A stretch of DNA of 64,000 nt from Mimachlamys varia (GCA_947623455.1 OX392543.1:14506757-14570756); one strand, 5' to 3'; shown: positions 22,644 through 33,375, counted from the stretch's first letter. Notes: generated by a model from the sequence alone, not told the origin. Translations and numbers: made by a program.

Positions 22644-22785
22644 TTGCTGCAAGATGACAGGTCATTGGAAAGTTATTTTAGGGTTAAGTAAGGAGGCGAC
22701 AAAGGTCATCTGGGATGTTGTCAGATCCTTGTAAAACGGAGTGAGAACAAGGATCTGTATTTTAATCAGATTGATTTGGGATAGA
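22631..22785 (+). repeat. Dispersed repeat shared with 2870-3060
   Basis: Common blocks are gtgacgaaatgg, gggatgttgtcagatcc, aacggagtgag and ttttaatcagatt. It overlaps the probable 3' untranslated region of the glycosyltransferase. The minus strand reads ATTAAA at 22761-22766, about 42 bases past the stop codon, so this repeat may supply a variant poly(A) signal. That is an inference. Confidence 0.6.
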
Positions 22786-22807
22786 AATTGCTATCACAGT
22801 TTTCTTA

Positions 22808-23935
22808 TCAAAGTAAGAACGAAAACTGACACTTCCACGTAAAAGCACACATTTTCACTTCATCAAATCGTTGAAGGATTCGATTCACTACCTCAAAGTC
22901 TGTTAAGTCTTTAAATTCACCGTACACCACCTGGGAGGGATCTGTATACAGCAGGTAAGGCGGAATTATAAAACTCTCTTCGTGTTGTGGTTGTATACCT
23001 ACCTTACTTGCTACTATTCCCAAGTACGCGTCATCGATCCCTACATATTTGACATACGGGAATGCAAACGCCATTTTGTTTGCTGTGTCACGTGACACCA
23101 AATAAACAGCCCCCGCCAAATATGGCGGCCAGTTATCGAAAGGAAATTGCTGTAGAGACACGTACCATTTTGAACATCTGTTCCTAAAAGGTTTACTATT
23201 CGTTAATAAGTTCCCAACCATTAGACCGTCATTGTCTAATTCTTTCTGTTTTTTAATAAACGTTAGGAGGTTTGGAATATTTAGGTAATGATCGTCATCA
23301 ACAAACACGATATGGCTGGCCTGACTACAATACTGAACAGCCCAATTAAATCCCATGATGGTTTTATACGTGTTGTTCATGTAACTGTCTAGAAAAGATT
23401 CCTGCACAATATCCCCATATAATGCCGCTTCTTTATCAACTTCCGGTTGTTCAGTTTTGCAATACGCAAGTAAAAAAGCAATCTCGATCTTCACTTCCGT
23501 TGCTTTCCCCCACGTCGTTCGGGCGGCGTCACGTAAATCAAAGTTCCTCGCCGAAGATTTTACTAATATTAAAAGTGAAGTTGTACCAGTTTTCTTGAAA
23601 TTGCATTCCTTTCTAAGATGAATGTATTTAAACGGGTGTGGATTAATGATTTCTAAAGCAGGTTTTCGTCCTTCTGTTTTGAAGATCTTGTAATTTTCTG
23701 TAAAATTCATCCCCACTGGATAGTCAGCTATAGAATAAGGGATAGAATTAATGTTACCGTTCTCCATACACTGAAAGGCACCCAATATCAGAACCGAACC
23801 AAGCACAAGGACAGCAATCGACAAATACACTCGCTGGCGTTTTGAAATGACGTTCATTCTATTGCTTGTTGTTCTCCTAATTCCTATTCCCAAAAGTCCC
23901 CTCCTTTTATTCAGAAGCTTGATCTCATTTCTCAT
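22808..23935 (-). CDS. Brainiac-like beta-1,3-glycosyltransferase (GT31)
   Basis: Probable Golgi enzyme that moves galactose or N-acetylglucosamine from a UDP-sugar onto an acceptor glycan in beta-1,3 linkage. The 375-residue protein is a type II membrane protein. A basic N-terminal tail (residues 1-35, many R and K) precedes a single hydrophobic anchor at about 37-55, then a stem, then a GT31 domain. Visible GT31 marks are RDAARTTWG (135-143), YGDIVQESFLDSYMNNTYKT (173-192), the metal-binding DDD at 213-215 in FVDDDHYLN, SKWYVSLQQFPFDNWPPYLAG (255-275) and GIDDAYLGIVASKVGI (299-314). The KWYVS...FPFD.WPPY and DDAYLGIVA.K.GI blocks are closest, from memory, to Drosophila Brainiac. In flies that enzyme is a glycolipid GlcNAc transferase, but many mollusc relatives are labelled galactosyltransferases, so donor and acceptor are not settled. 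N-glycosylation sequons are at N77 and N187. The length is normal for the family, the coding sequence is one intact exon and no key motif is missing. The ATG at 23933-23935 is the first in frame and lies 40 bases inside a likely exon. Confidence 0.93.
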   Translation of the reverse strand: MRNEIKLLNKRRGLLGIGIRRTTSNRMNVISKRQRVYLSIAVLVLGSVLILGAFQCMENGNINSIPYSIADYPVGMNFTENYKIFKTEGRKPALEIINPHPFKYIHLRKECNFKKTGTTSLLILVKSSARNFDLRDAARTTWGKATEVKIEIAFLLAYCKTEQPEVDKEAALYGDIVQESFLDSYMNNTYKTIMGFNWAVQYCSQASHIVFVDDDHYLNIPNLLTFIKKQKELDNDGLMVGNLLTNSKPFRNRCSKWYVSLQQFPFDNWPPYLAGAVYLVSRDTANKMAFAFPYVKYVGIDDAYLGIVASKVGIQPQHEESFIIPPYLLYTDPSQVVYGEFKDLTDFEVVNRILQRFDEVKMCAFTWKCQFSFLL

Positions 23936-23975
23936 CGTGTCTCATTTGTCTCATCTAATGCATGCCACTTTGCTC

Positions 23976-23977
23976 CT
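23976..23977 (-). other. Probable 3' splice site in the 5' UTR of the glycosyltransferase
   Basis: On the minus strand a pyrimidine-rich tract (tttatttttacttttgtag) ends in AG, with exon sequence starting at 23975 (GAGCAAAG). The ATG follows 40 bases later. This suggests that the gene has at least one upstream non-coding exon and that its promoter lies further toward higher coordinates, possibly beyond the palindrome cluster. Donor and promoter were not identified. Confidence 0.5.
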
Positions 23978-24072
23978 ACAAAAGTAAAAATAAATAAATT
24001 ATACACAGGCGGGTTTGTTACATAATGTAGGGGTGAGTAGTTTAGCTGTATTTCCATTCAATATAGTTATAG

Positions 24073-24232
24073 AGGTTACACAACGAGTGGTTGTTGGATA
24101 TGGAATTTATTTCACTCGAGTTAATTATTTTTTAAAAGTTACAAAAGACACGAGAGTGTCTTTTGTAACTGTAAAACAATAATTAACGAGAGTGAAATAA
24201 ATTCCATATCCAATAACCACGAGTCGTGTGAC
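24073..24232. repeat. 160-bp near-perfect palindrome
   Basis: The arm cacaacgagtggttgttgg, then atatggaatttatttcactcg, pairs with its reverse complement on the right. The centre is tacaaaagacacgagagtgt around 24145. The structure could extrude as a long hairpin. It lies within the presumed first intron or upstream region of the glycosyltransferase. Confidence 0.85.
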
Positions 24233-24233
24233 C

Positions 24234-24525
24234 TGTTTCTACCACAATGACATTTAGTCGGCAGTTGCAGTGTTGTTTCCTGGGGTGAATCGCGGATTTG
24301 CGGGAAATCACATTATCACGAAACATTCCCGCCAAGTTGTGACGACGTCAACAATCGATGACGTCGTCAACAATCCACATTTCCGGTCAAAGTTCAACTT
24401 CTCCACCAATCAAAAGTCCGGAAGGTCATATTCCACTAGTGGCATATAGCATATATTTATCCAACAGTAAGCACATTTATACACTGGTCTGAGAGTGGAA
24501 TAACTCGGGGTACTGTGGTAGAAAT
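24234..24525. mobile_element. Possible TIR element between the palindromes
   Basis: tttctaccacaatgac near the left and the reverse complement of ctgtggtagaaata near the right form a short inverted repeat of about 12 bases. Inside is a GC-richer stretch with two copies of a gacgtc...caacaatc word (24343-24373). Weak case. Confidence 0.35.
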
Positions 24526-24880
24526 AGGCCTAGGTGATTTAACACAAATGTTCATTGATATTGAATTTATTAAACGAGTTAATTAATTTCACATGCAACG
24601 AGCCCTTTGACATATGAAATGAATAAACTATTTTTATAACTTCAATATTACATGATTACAGACATTTGATTGTATTTCTAAAATAGTATAGTTTGAGAAA
24701 CATCCTAACTAATGTATCTTCAATGCATTTTCTCAATAACATTTTTCCTTCTGTGACAACATCGTGACGTCAAGTACTATTACGTGACGTAATTTATGCA
24801 TGACGTCACACAAGTGTTCCCAAAGTAGCAAGACTTATTTGCATAATTATTGCTAGTGTGCAATTTAGGCAATAGAACCT

Positions 24881-25076
24881 CTTACACGAGTGTCATTGTA
24901 GTATGGAATTAATTAAACTCGTTCAATAATTCAATACGTAACGAGCCTTTAATGTAATATGGAATTTCATTAAATGATTTCAATAATTATTTATGTCACG
25001 AACCTTTAGGCAAGACACATATTGAAATTATTCAACGAGGTTAATAAATTCCATACTATATTGACACGAGTGTAAG
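24881..25076. mobile_element. 196-bp TIR element with internal hairpin words
   Basis: Ends cttacacgagtgtcattgta and cttacactcgtgtcaatata (reverse complement of right) match well and continue through tatggaatt(a/t)attaa(a/c)ctcgtt. The interior carries further variants of atggaattt...aataatt. No coding capacity. Confidence 0.75.
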
Positions 25077-25717
25077 ATTTTATTTATCACATAGCTTATT
25101 TTTACGACAAATACCCCCAAATATCTCAAATTCTTTCTTTAAAAGTAATTAAAGCGTATTTCTTCTTTGACGTTACGATTTTCAATACCGAAACAATACA
25201 ATGACGTCATTAAGTTGTTATTTTTATGACGTCACAATAGTGCTACATTTTTATTACACAGTCATGTGTGATGCCATATTTATTACTTGGCCGTATGATA
25301 TGAATGTTGCATAAGTATTGCTAGCATAGCATAGTATACATTTTTCACGAATTTTTATAGTATAGTCTACATATCGAATATGCGTTACATCAAGTCAACA
25401 AAGACTAATGACAACACATAAGACAATTATCCAACCAACACAAAATTGATTACGTCATCATCAATGATCACAGTTAATGATGGAGATGTAATTATCACCA
25501 ACTTCAAGAATAAAGACTAGAATTATTTCGTTTTGTTTGTATATATATACAGTATAAAGAGCAGGAAATAGGAAAAAAGAAGTTTACAAAGCTCACGTGC
25601 TCTTGTTTACCTAGACGTATCCACAATCTGCACTTCAACATATAGAACATACAGATGAATATCTTCAACCACACTCAGATATATATATGTACATTTTGTA
25701 TGATGCCTTTCCATTAA
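25077..25717. other. AT-rich intergenic, nothing recognised
   Basis: A (ta)n tract lies near 25541-25550. No dispersed repeat or frame of note. Confidence 0.45.
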
Positions 25718-28624
25718 AGGCCCGTTATACGTGACTTCAAGGAATTTTTCGTGATTGTTAAAGGGTTTTGGTCACGATTTTGAAAATCTTTAAAAAGTTA
25801 TGAAACTTGTAAAACTTGATTGTGTCCCGGGATCTAGATATTGATAGTCAAAGTTGACCGCTCCCGACTGGCGAGAATTTTAATGAGCTGACCGGTCACG
25901 TGGTACCTGTGACGTCATTGAAGCACAACTGATCGACTTAGGTACACTGATCAGTGGTACATTGACGAAGAAAGCTTAGTAGAAAAACGTCTATTGATTT
26001 CGACATGTAAGTCCATCTTGATTGTTGTTTTATTCCATTGATTAACAAATAAAATACATTGAAAAAAATATAGATATGTAATTGTAAACTTAAGAAAGGA
26101 AATAGGAAATGCCATTTAAAAACATCGTGTTGTGAGTGTGTATTACACATCCACCACATCCTAACAATAATGCTTCTACAAAGGACCACGGAATTAGTAA
26201 AGCCTGTGAAAGGACTATATGATTTTCACAGACACGTTACTAATTGGTTTTATAAATAGTATATGAAAACAGTAGCAACATACACGCATAGAGTGGTTGT
26301 GAGGTATATTACGGACGGAGCCATTTTCTTGAAATAGCAGGGTTTTTTCAAACGTTTGATTGTAAAGACTTTATAAACTGGAATTAAATTAAAACAGCAT
26401 AAAATGCTGAATCATGAATATGTGTTCCAAGTTATACCCAAATCATGTAAAATCTTCCTTGATTGCATATTATATATATAGTGTCCGGTAATATACTCCG
26501 TGTTAGATCTTAGTGATTATGACATATACTGTACAAGTATATGGTAGTAGTACAGCGCGTACATATGGAATGCAAAACAAATCACTCAAAGTTTTGAACT
26601 GTGCAAGTAAGCTAACAATTTCTGCCTGATTTCAATAAAGCAGAAACTGTCACAAATAGATGTGAAAACATGACAGTCTGAATTATTTGTGTTAAATTAA
26701 AATATTGTTTAACATTTGGACTGAAATCGGTTTGTAAAAATAAAAAGCTCTTCCTGACTTTTTTATTCCACTTCATTCAGTAACACACCATTCTATTAGT
26801 GTGGTATAATTATAAATATTTTCCAAGGATAAAGTCTGGTCATGATTAAAACATACGCTAATGATTATTGAAACATATTTTGAACAATTGTTCTCCTACG
26901 ATTATTGCATACGTTTTTACAACATCTCTTAGTCAACCAGTTTTGGGTTGAAGTGGTTGCAGTTTGAAATAATTACTCTCAATCCTAGCACAGAAAAAAT
27001 ACTGTGCCATATTCTTTGAATTGTATTAGAACAGGTACAGGATTCTAGATATACGTGAAATTCAAAAGCGATAAATAAATGAATTTTGTTAGGCTCACTC
27101 TAGTTGGTGATATTCATTTCAACTAGGACTCAAATCATTAGACGAGTTAAGTCTTGTTTTTCATACAGTTTTCATAAACAAGATCTGGATAAAGTTGGGT
27201 TTATATTTGAAAGTAGAAGTGTGTCACATTAACGCATCTAAATTTTTGGATCCGCCCTGAATATTTATCATAAATCCAGGGACACATATACGTTCCTGAT
27301 AAATCCAATAACCAAATGTTTATGTTGATATTTTATTTAATGCAACTTTAAAAAAAAAACAAAAACAAAAAAAACGTCATAGTATCAGCATCACCATTTT
27401 TACAAAAATAATAAAACTTTAACAATTTAGAAATTTCAGAACATCGTATATATGTGATACAAATATAGTTTAACCTAATTAACAGTGTCAAATTTTGCCA
27501 ATATTACTAGCCTAATGTTAAATACAGAAAAAATATTGTTAGATTCTGTTGAAAACTCCTTTAATCCTTTTTAATGAATAGTTTTTCTTCCAACACTAGG
27601 GACGGCTAGGGATAAAAATAATTGCGCCGGTGTATATTGCTATTTAGAGGATCGGTAATTATATTAGCATGAATGCCCTTCGAATTCACTGGCCTTAACA
27701 TTCACACCTCTTGGTAATTACAGGGCAATTAGTACACCTGCCACAACTCACAGATAAGGTATCACAAATGCCATTTGGCTAGTATATGTATGACAGGTAA
27801 GGCTACAGGTAATTTACATAGCTGTAGATCAGATTGTGTAAATTGTATCACTATCTCTAAGCTTGGAGTTGCTGAGACGTCACGGGCTAGATTCTAAAAA
27901 TCGTAATTAAATAAGTTTTATTTATCTGACAAGATCATTAATGACGATTGATAATTTTAACCACATAACATGTATTGGTTGCTGTCATAACTTGCACCAA
28001 GAAATAAGATAAAAGGCTATGCTTACACTCACAGATAATACATAAATATGTAATGGGCGTGTACAGGTATCGGATACGTTGTGCCTCAATTACGTCACAC
28101 GTCACGTGACCTAGAATCCCGGTCAAAATATGCATATTCACTAGGCTCATAGAAATGGGGCGTCACCTAGCTTGCCTATTTTCACAACACCGAAGGAGAC
28201 GGGGTATCGGTCACTTCACGTACTGTTGCATCAAATGAGATCAAAATATGAAATTATGAAAAATCGTGGCCAAAACCCTTTAAAAACAAATCTGAAAAAA
28301 ATCCAGTAGATAACCATGCAAAAATAAGCCTAAAACGAAGTAAACCTGGGCGGTAGCTAACAAGTAACTCTTGACAATAAAATCAAAATAATAGAAAATA
28401 ATTCAGGCGGGGCCCACTTCAACAACAAGCCGAAGTTAGAAAACATTTCAAAATGGATGCATGTTTATGAATACCAAGTTCCAACTGCTGTTGTACCCAC
28501 GTGATAATTCATCTTGAATATTGCTGATATCAGTTAATCTTAACTAATTAATTCTATGAATATTATGAATTATTAGGCTTGATTTTCGCTTAAAAGGTTG
28601 CCTTAAGTTACGTACATTGGGCCT
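25718..28624. mobile_element. TTAA MITE family A, split by a 2.5-kb element
   Basis: The left part (25718-25757, aggcccgttatacgtgactt onward) and the right part (28284-28624, ending tacgtacattgggcct) together equal one family A copy. Flanking TTAA sit at 25714-25717 and 28625-28628. The break occurs at the position corresponding to cgtgattctgaaaaatt of the intact copy. Confidence 0.85.
25762..28279. mobile_element. 2.5-kb TTAA-target TIR element nested in the MITE
   Basis: TTAA at 25758-25761 and 28280-28283 flank ends agggttttggtcacgatttt and agggttttggccacgatttt (reverse complement of right), with one difference. The interior is AT-rich, and its longest frame (83 residues, 25938-26189 minus) shows no transposase motif, so it looks non-autonomous despite its size. 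Regions just inside both ends carry cacgtg(a/g) and gtgacgtca/ttacgtcac words. TTAA targeting points to piggyBac or Kolobok groups. Confidence 0.85.
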
Positions 28625-28628
28625 TTAA

Positions 28629-29736
28629 CTCAGTGTTAATCTAGACTGCATTCACAATAGTATAGATGCCTCCAGGGCCACTGGACAATAACATGACGTC
28701 AGTTTGGCGTTATGTTGACCTTCGTTACGTTGAAACGCTGTGCACGTCGCATTATCACTTAACATTAATCATTAAGGCGACTGTGATCCCCCCCCCCCTA
28801 AAAAAAACACTTTTTTCCAATATGTTAGCATACAAGGACAAAAACCTTTATATATTGGGAAAATTGACATGAGCATGTTAAACAAAATATCTGAAATGTA
28901 ACTGCAAATGAACATCGGTCAAATTGTATTTATTATTAATATGAATGCAATCCGGCAAATAGAACGACGTCCATAAGTATCATTCTATTGAATGGCACCA
29001 AAATTGTATTCATATTGACAATATACGCAATATGAAAGACGTCTTATTGTTCAATACATACATAGATATACATGCAAGCACAACATAAAGAGACAATGTG
29101 TTGAATGTACGTGTAAATAAATAAACTAAGGTATACATGTACGTGTGAGTACAGCACACATGGATAAATATGTACATCTACATATATATGGATCACCGAC
29201 ACTTGAAAAAAGAAAGTTTAAACACGAATCTACAAAACACTAGATATACGACTGTTTATCCTAAGTAGATATACGACTGTTTATCCTAAGTAGATACAGC
29301 TAGCAGACAATATGTATACATCGACCATGCTAGATGGATGATGAAAATAGAAACATCTGCACATACGTATATTAACATACTGGTACATACAATTATAAGC
29401 GAGATGCTGGTTATATATTTTTTAATGCATATAAACATACATACAATAGAGACTTAAAATTCATACGTATACAAAGTTAGATTTTGAAAGATTAAATCAA
29501 CATAATTATTCTCTTTAGCAGCTGAACTAGGCATAACGTATATAGTTAAGAGTGAACATAAAAGTCATTGTTAGAACACGTGTTTGCTGACAAAAGACTG
29601 CACACAGTTCATTTGTGCATGTAGTTTGTTGTATTTGCCCAGGCATTCGCTTTCTAAACTCGATACCTGTCTGGTCAATGTGAATTTTAGAATCGTTAAT
29701 ATTATGTTAAATAGAAAACAATTAAAGATGTACCAT
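28629..29736. other. AT-rich intergenic with one short tandem repeat
   Basis: A 26-base unit containing tatacgactgtttatcctaa is duplicated at about 29243-29294. A C run lies near 28790. No gene seen. Confidence 0.45.
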
Positions 29737-30000
29737 CCATATTTAATATGATTGGAATTTTAAATCCATTTTTGAAAAAAAAAAATCTAGAATCAAAAAA
29801 ATTTCAGAATATGTTGATCTGTAATCCTAAGTAAAATCAGCAATTTGTTTTCATATATCTTTCAATCCATATTTAATTTGATTTGAAATTTAGATCCATC
29901 GTAAAAATAATTATTGCTATAATCAGTAAAGTTTCAGAATATGCTGATCTATATATATTTCTAAGTAAAATCAGTATTTTTTTCCATATATTTTCCCATA
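29737..30000 (+). repeat. About 130-bp tandem duplication
   Basis: atccatatttaat(a/t)tgatt, tttcagaatatg(t/c)tgatct and cctaagtaaaatcag-like blocks occur twice in order (29737-29866 and 29867-30000) with moderate divergence. This is an old duplication without coding content. Confidence 0.75.
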
Positions 30001-30397
30001 CCAACATTGATTTCATTCTGAAAAACACATGTAACAAAAACGATGCAAATACCTTGTATAGATGAAACTTCCGAACTCCTCTGACGCACCTACTGACCAT
30101 GATCAGTAATATTGAATGCATTTCGATACTTTATAAAAGGGAGTTGAGGCTGCCTCCTATGAAAATTGCAATTTTTCGGAATTCCTCTGCATTGTTCATT
30201 ACCAACACGTTAGAAAATGCCAGTGAACCATAATTTTCCTTTTTAGAATAAAGTTTAATTTATTCATATATATATACTTTACATTCAGTACAACACGCAC
30301 ACTTGAAGATTAATTTGATGCGGAAACAAGGGCCATACACTTATATATAAACTATTTGTAGTACAGGAAACATGAAAGTGTTATGATGTAATTATTT
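30001..30397. other. AT-rich intergenic, nothing recognised
   Basis: Includes a short (ta)n tract near 30270. No repeat found. Confidence 0.45.
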
Positions 30398-30925
30398 AAG
30401 GATTGAATCCTGTTCTTTTGAGGTTAATGGGGTATAAACCTCAGTGAGTCTTGAGGCAAATTTAACGAAGCAGTTCATGTCGAATTTGTCTCTAGGTCGA
30501 CCCATTGAGGTTTATACTACATAAACTTCAAGAAAACAGGATTCAATCCTTATATTTACATTCAGGTTGATTTTGTTATTTTGGGGCAATTTTTAAAAAA
30601 AAGTTTGACATGTGCAAGTCTTTGCAGCGGAAGATGCTGAGATATGTGACGTCATTACTCACTGTGTGACGCCATTCAAATGTAAGATATAGCTGTTTTC
30701 GTATTGATAAAAACTTTAAACTGGTACAAAACAAACACATGTATTCAATCTGAAAACTGAAAAAAAACACAAGTTGTTAACAGTTTGGAAAAATGACTTA
30801 GTCTAATTCTTGCACTACCTGACTGATGTATTTATACGCCAACTGGAAAGTTCATCGAAAAATAACCTTGAAACACTTTGGTAGGTACATGTATATTAGG
30901 TCCAAGTTCACTAGAAATGTAAATA
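30398..30925 (-). repeat. Dispersed repeat family D with terminal hairpin
   Basis: Minus-strand counterpart of 3760-4180. Its left end also folds: aaggattgaatcctgttctt pairs with the reverse complement of aagaaaacaggattcaatcc, and gaggttaatggggtataaac pairs with a matching inner arm (30409-30548). The copy at 3760-4180 has only one such arm. Confidence 0.65.
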
Positions 30926-31007
30926 TTTGCATATAAAAGGCAGCTAAGCAATTAGCTTAATTTATGCTCATAACGCCATAACAAGTATACAAATGTTTTA
31001 CAACATT

Positions 31008-31013
31008 TTTATT
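31008..31013 (-). promoter_or_regulatory. AATAAA poly(A) signal candidate
   Basis: The minus strand reads AATAAA about 37 bases downstream of the stop codon of the candidate exon below, which is the normal arrangement for a short 3' UTR. Such a hexamer is common by chance in AT-rich DNA. Confidence 0.4.
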
Positions 31014-31049
31014 GGTACTGTATGTGAAACTTATTATTTGTATGAATAT

Positions 31050-31600
31050 TTAATAATACAGTATGATGGGGTTAGGAACCTTAACAGGCTTGTGTAGATT
31101 TAGAGGCTTCTGATTGGCTGCAGATGACGTTATTGGGATTCTGGCCCCTAATTGGTCAAGGTGACTTGGAAGTCGCGTCCCTGTGTTCATTAGGCAGCCA
31201 TCTTGCAAATCTGAAGCATCAGTTTTAACGTGGTATTCAAAAACCTTATAAGAATAAGATATAACCGTTGGTATTGGCTTCCCTTGCGTAACACGAGTAC
31301 GGCAGAGAAGGTTTCGGAGACGCATAGGTACATGATCCGGCTGACAGCGGTGGCCATGACATTCAAGTGCCCTTGAATCAGCTAATGGGATTGAACCAGG
31401 ATGTGGCACAGCTGATTTTTCTACGTTGGAAACCTGACACTTAAGTATTTTATTACTTGATAAGCATGGCTTCGATAAAGTGTTAGTGTTAGGCCACAGT
31501 TTTATTAGACGGTTGTTTCGTGAAGTTGAGATAGGCCATTTTCCTGCAAACTTTGATTTACAACAATGTGAAGTGCGAGGTTTTGGTATAGGCGGAGGGA
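31050..31600 (-). CDS. Candidate terminal exon, unknown protein
   Basis: An open frame of about 180 codons on the minus strand, long for this AT-rich DNA and clearly richer in C and G than its flanks. No ATG opens it: the frame can be read upstream only from GTG or from a splice site. A plausible acceptor (ccattttcatag) ends at 31601-31602, so translation would enter at VPPPIPKPRTSHCC. The protein is rich in proline, lysine, serine and cysteine. Recognisable words are PPIPKPR (a possible SH3-type ligand), ECHGHRCQPDHVP and ISYSYKVFEYHVKTDASDLQ. I do not recognise a family. It ends PNPIILYY at a stop followed closely by AATAAA. It could be a real last exon, a processed pseudogene or chance. 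Its 5' exons would lie above 31.6 kb, where only foldback repeats are seen. Confidence 0.4.
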
Positions 31601-31910
31601 CTATGAAAATGGTCACCCAAAGGGTGACATTAATATTTATTTAAGTAATTATCCACCACGTGGCTTATGTTTCAAAAATTATAATTAATTTAAAAACACA
31701 TAAATATATAGTTGTAGGTACAGCAAACATGGTAGCAACTACAACCACTTTTTTACAAAAAACCTTAGCTAGCCTAAGTAGGGTTGCCAAAAAAACGCCA
31801 AACCCTTAGCTAGCTTTTTGGTAGCGAAAACAAATAGTTTCACATTGATAGTAGTAAAATTGTCATTAAGATGTTAGAAACAATTAAAGAACACCGATAT
31901 TTCATATCGA

Positions 31911-32135
31911 GGACTTGATGTTGACTTGGATTCAACAAAGATTTACATGGCGGGTGTCGTCGATAAAGCAGACGACGCTTACTCTTCCGGGACACCTGGT
32001 CTTATTCTCTTTTACTTTTATAAAAGGTATTCATGGAAATCTTTCCTTTCTTCATATTTACCCCTGGTTTAATCGATTTTCAGTTCGGATTAAGATTTTC
32101 TTGACGCTTCGGTATTCTTTTTTTTTTAACACATT
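31911..32135 (+). mobile_element. FB half copy
   Basis: Runs from gaggacttgatgttgacttg through gatttacatggcgggtgtcg, cttactcttccgggacacc and ttcagttcggatta to gacgcttcggtattct. One arm only. Confidence 0.8.
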
Positions 32136-32191
32136 AGAAGATACGAACATTTTATCATCGGCCATCATTCCCAAACTCCAGTTGAAATAGA

Positions 32192-32320
32192 GGATTTCTA
32201 ACAGTGTCTTAAGTAATACCAAATATATTTCACGAGTGGGGCAAATATCAAAATATTAGCCTTATGAGTGAAATATGTTTGGTATTACTGAAGATACTGT
32301 TAGATATTCTGTTTATTACA
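32192..32320. mobile_element. Foldback hairpin, about 130 bp
   Basis: ggatttctaacagtgtctta and agtaataccaaatatatttc pair with the right arm gaaatatgtttggtattact and gaagatactgttagatattc. The loop holds caaatatcaaaatattagcc. Unrelated to FB. Confidence 0.75.
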
Positions 32321-32445
32321 TTTTTATAGCAAAATCTACAGTGGTAGCTTTTGCTTTTCCCAAATGTCGTTTGTAAGCAGCGTTCTGATTGGTCAGCTCA
32401 GAAAAATTGATATTTCTCACTAGTGAAAAATATTCTTAGGAGTAA

Positions 32446-32648
32446 TACTTACTTGGATGTGACCAAGATTTACATGGCGGGTGTCGTCGATCAAGCAGAA
32501 GACGCTTACTCTTCCGTAACACCTGGTCTTAATCTCTTGTACATTTACAAGAGTCTTCATGTAAATCTTTTCTTTGTTCATATTCTACCCCTGGTTTATC
32601 GGTTTTTAGTTTGGATTATGGTTAAGCTGACGCTTTGGTATTCTCTGG
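32446..32648 (+). mobile_element. FB half copy
   Basis: Starts cttacttggatgtgaccaag and ends gacgctttggtattctctg. It keeps the short family open frame (DVTKIYMAGVVDQAEDAYSS) but with the downstream part changed, so selection is not indicated. Confidence 0.8.
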
Positions 32649-32960
32649 GGTTTTTTATATGCATGTTAATTGTAAAATAACAATTTCCATATGCACTTCT
32701 CTTCACATATAGGCAACTTATGTAATATAAATTCTAAATAAGCAAAGTTACTGCTGGAACGTTTTAAGTCAAACGCTTACGATTCAAGCTTAAAACATTT
32801 CGTTTACATTGTTGTAATTGTATTAGTATATATTTACAGTTGACTCGATAACTGTGTTTCTGCAAACTATCGTTACACCTCATAACTATACCCGAACACT
32901 CGAATTGTGGTTAAAAAATTATGATCTCATAGACTTCAATAATATTCAAGAAAAATAAAT

Positions 32961-33365
32961 CAGAGAATTCCAAAGCGTCAACAAACCATACTCTGAACTC
33001 AAAATTGATTAATTACGGGCAAAATAGGAACAAATGAAATATTTACATGGATAACTCTAGTAGACAACACCAGAGAATAAGACCTGGGCCCATATTCATG
33101 AAACCGTTTTCATGCTCTAGCATGGATTCTGTACTCGACCACCTCTATTAATCGTGTCAAAGAGTAAAAAAAAAAAATCATTATGAACGTTGAAAACAGT
33201 TTTTGACTTAATATATCTTCAACGTTTTTTTTCAAAACTTTGTCAAGAGTAGATTTTTAAAATAAATTATAGTATGAATAAGAAATGAAGATTGAGCACA
33301 AAATTCATGCTTGAGCATGAGAATGGTTTCATGAATACGGGCCAAGTTGTTCCGGAAGTGTAAGT
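32961..33365 (-). mobile_element. FB half copy split by a MITE
   Basis: The part before 33086 carries cagagaattccaaagcgtca and agagaataagacc. The part after 33343 resumes with gttccggaagtgtaagt. In uninterrupted copies these join as accaggtgttccgg(a)agagtaag. Confidence 0.8.
33087..33343. mobile_element. 257-bp long-TIR MITE inside the FB copy
   Basis: Left end ggcccatattcatgaaaccg and the reverse complement of the right end ggcccgtattcatgaaacca match, continuing through tctcatgct(c/a)(t/a)agcatg. The interior is AT-rich and non-coding. Its terminal word resembles that of 4533-4803 only loosely. Confidence 0.8.
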
Positions 33366-33375
33366 ATAAGGTAAT

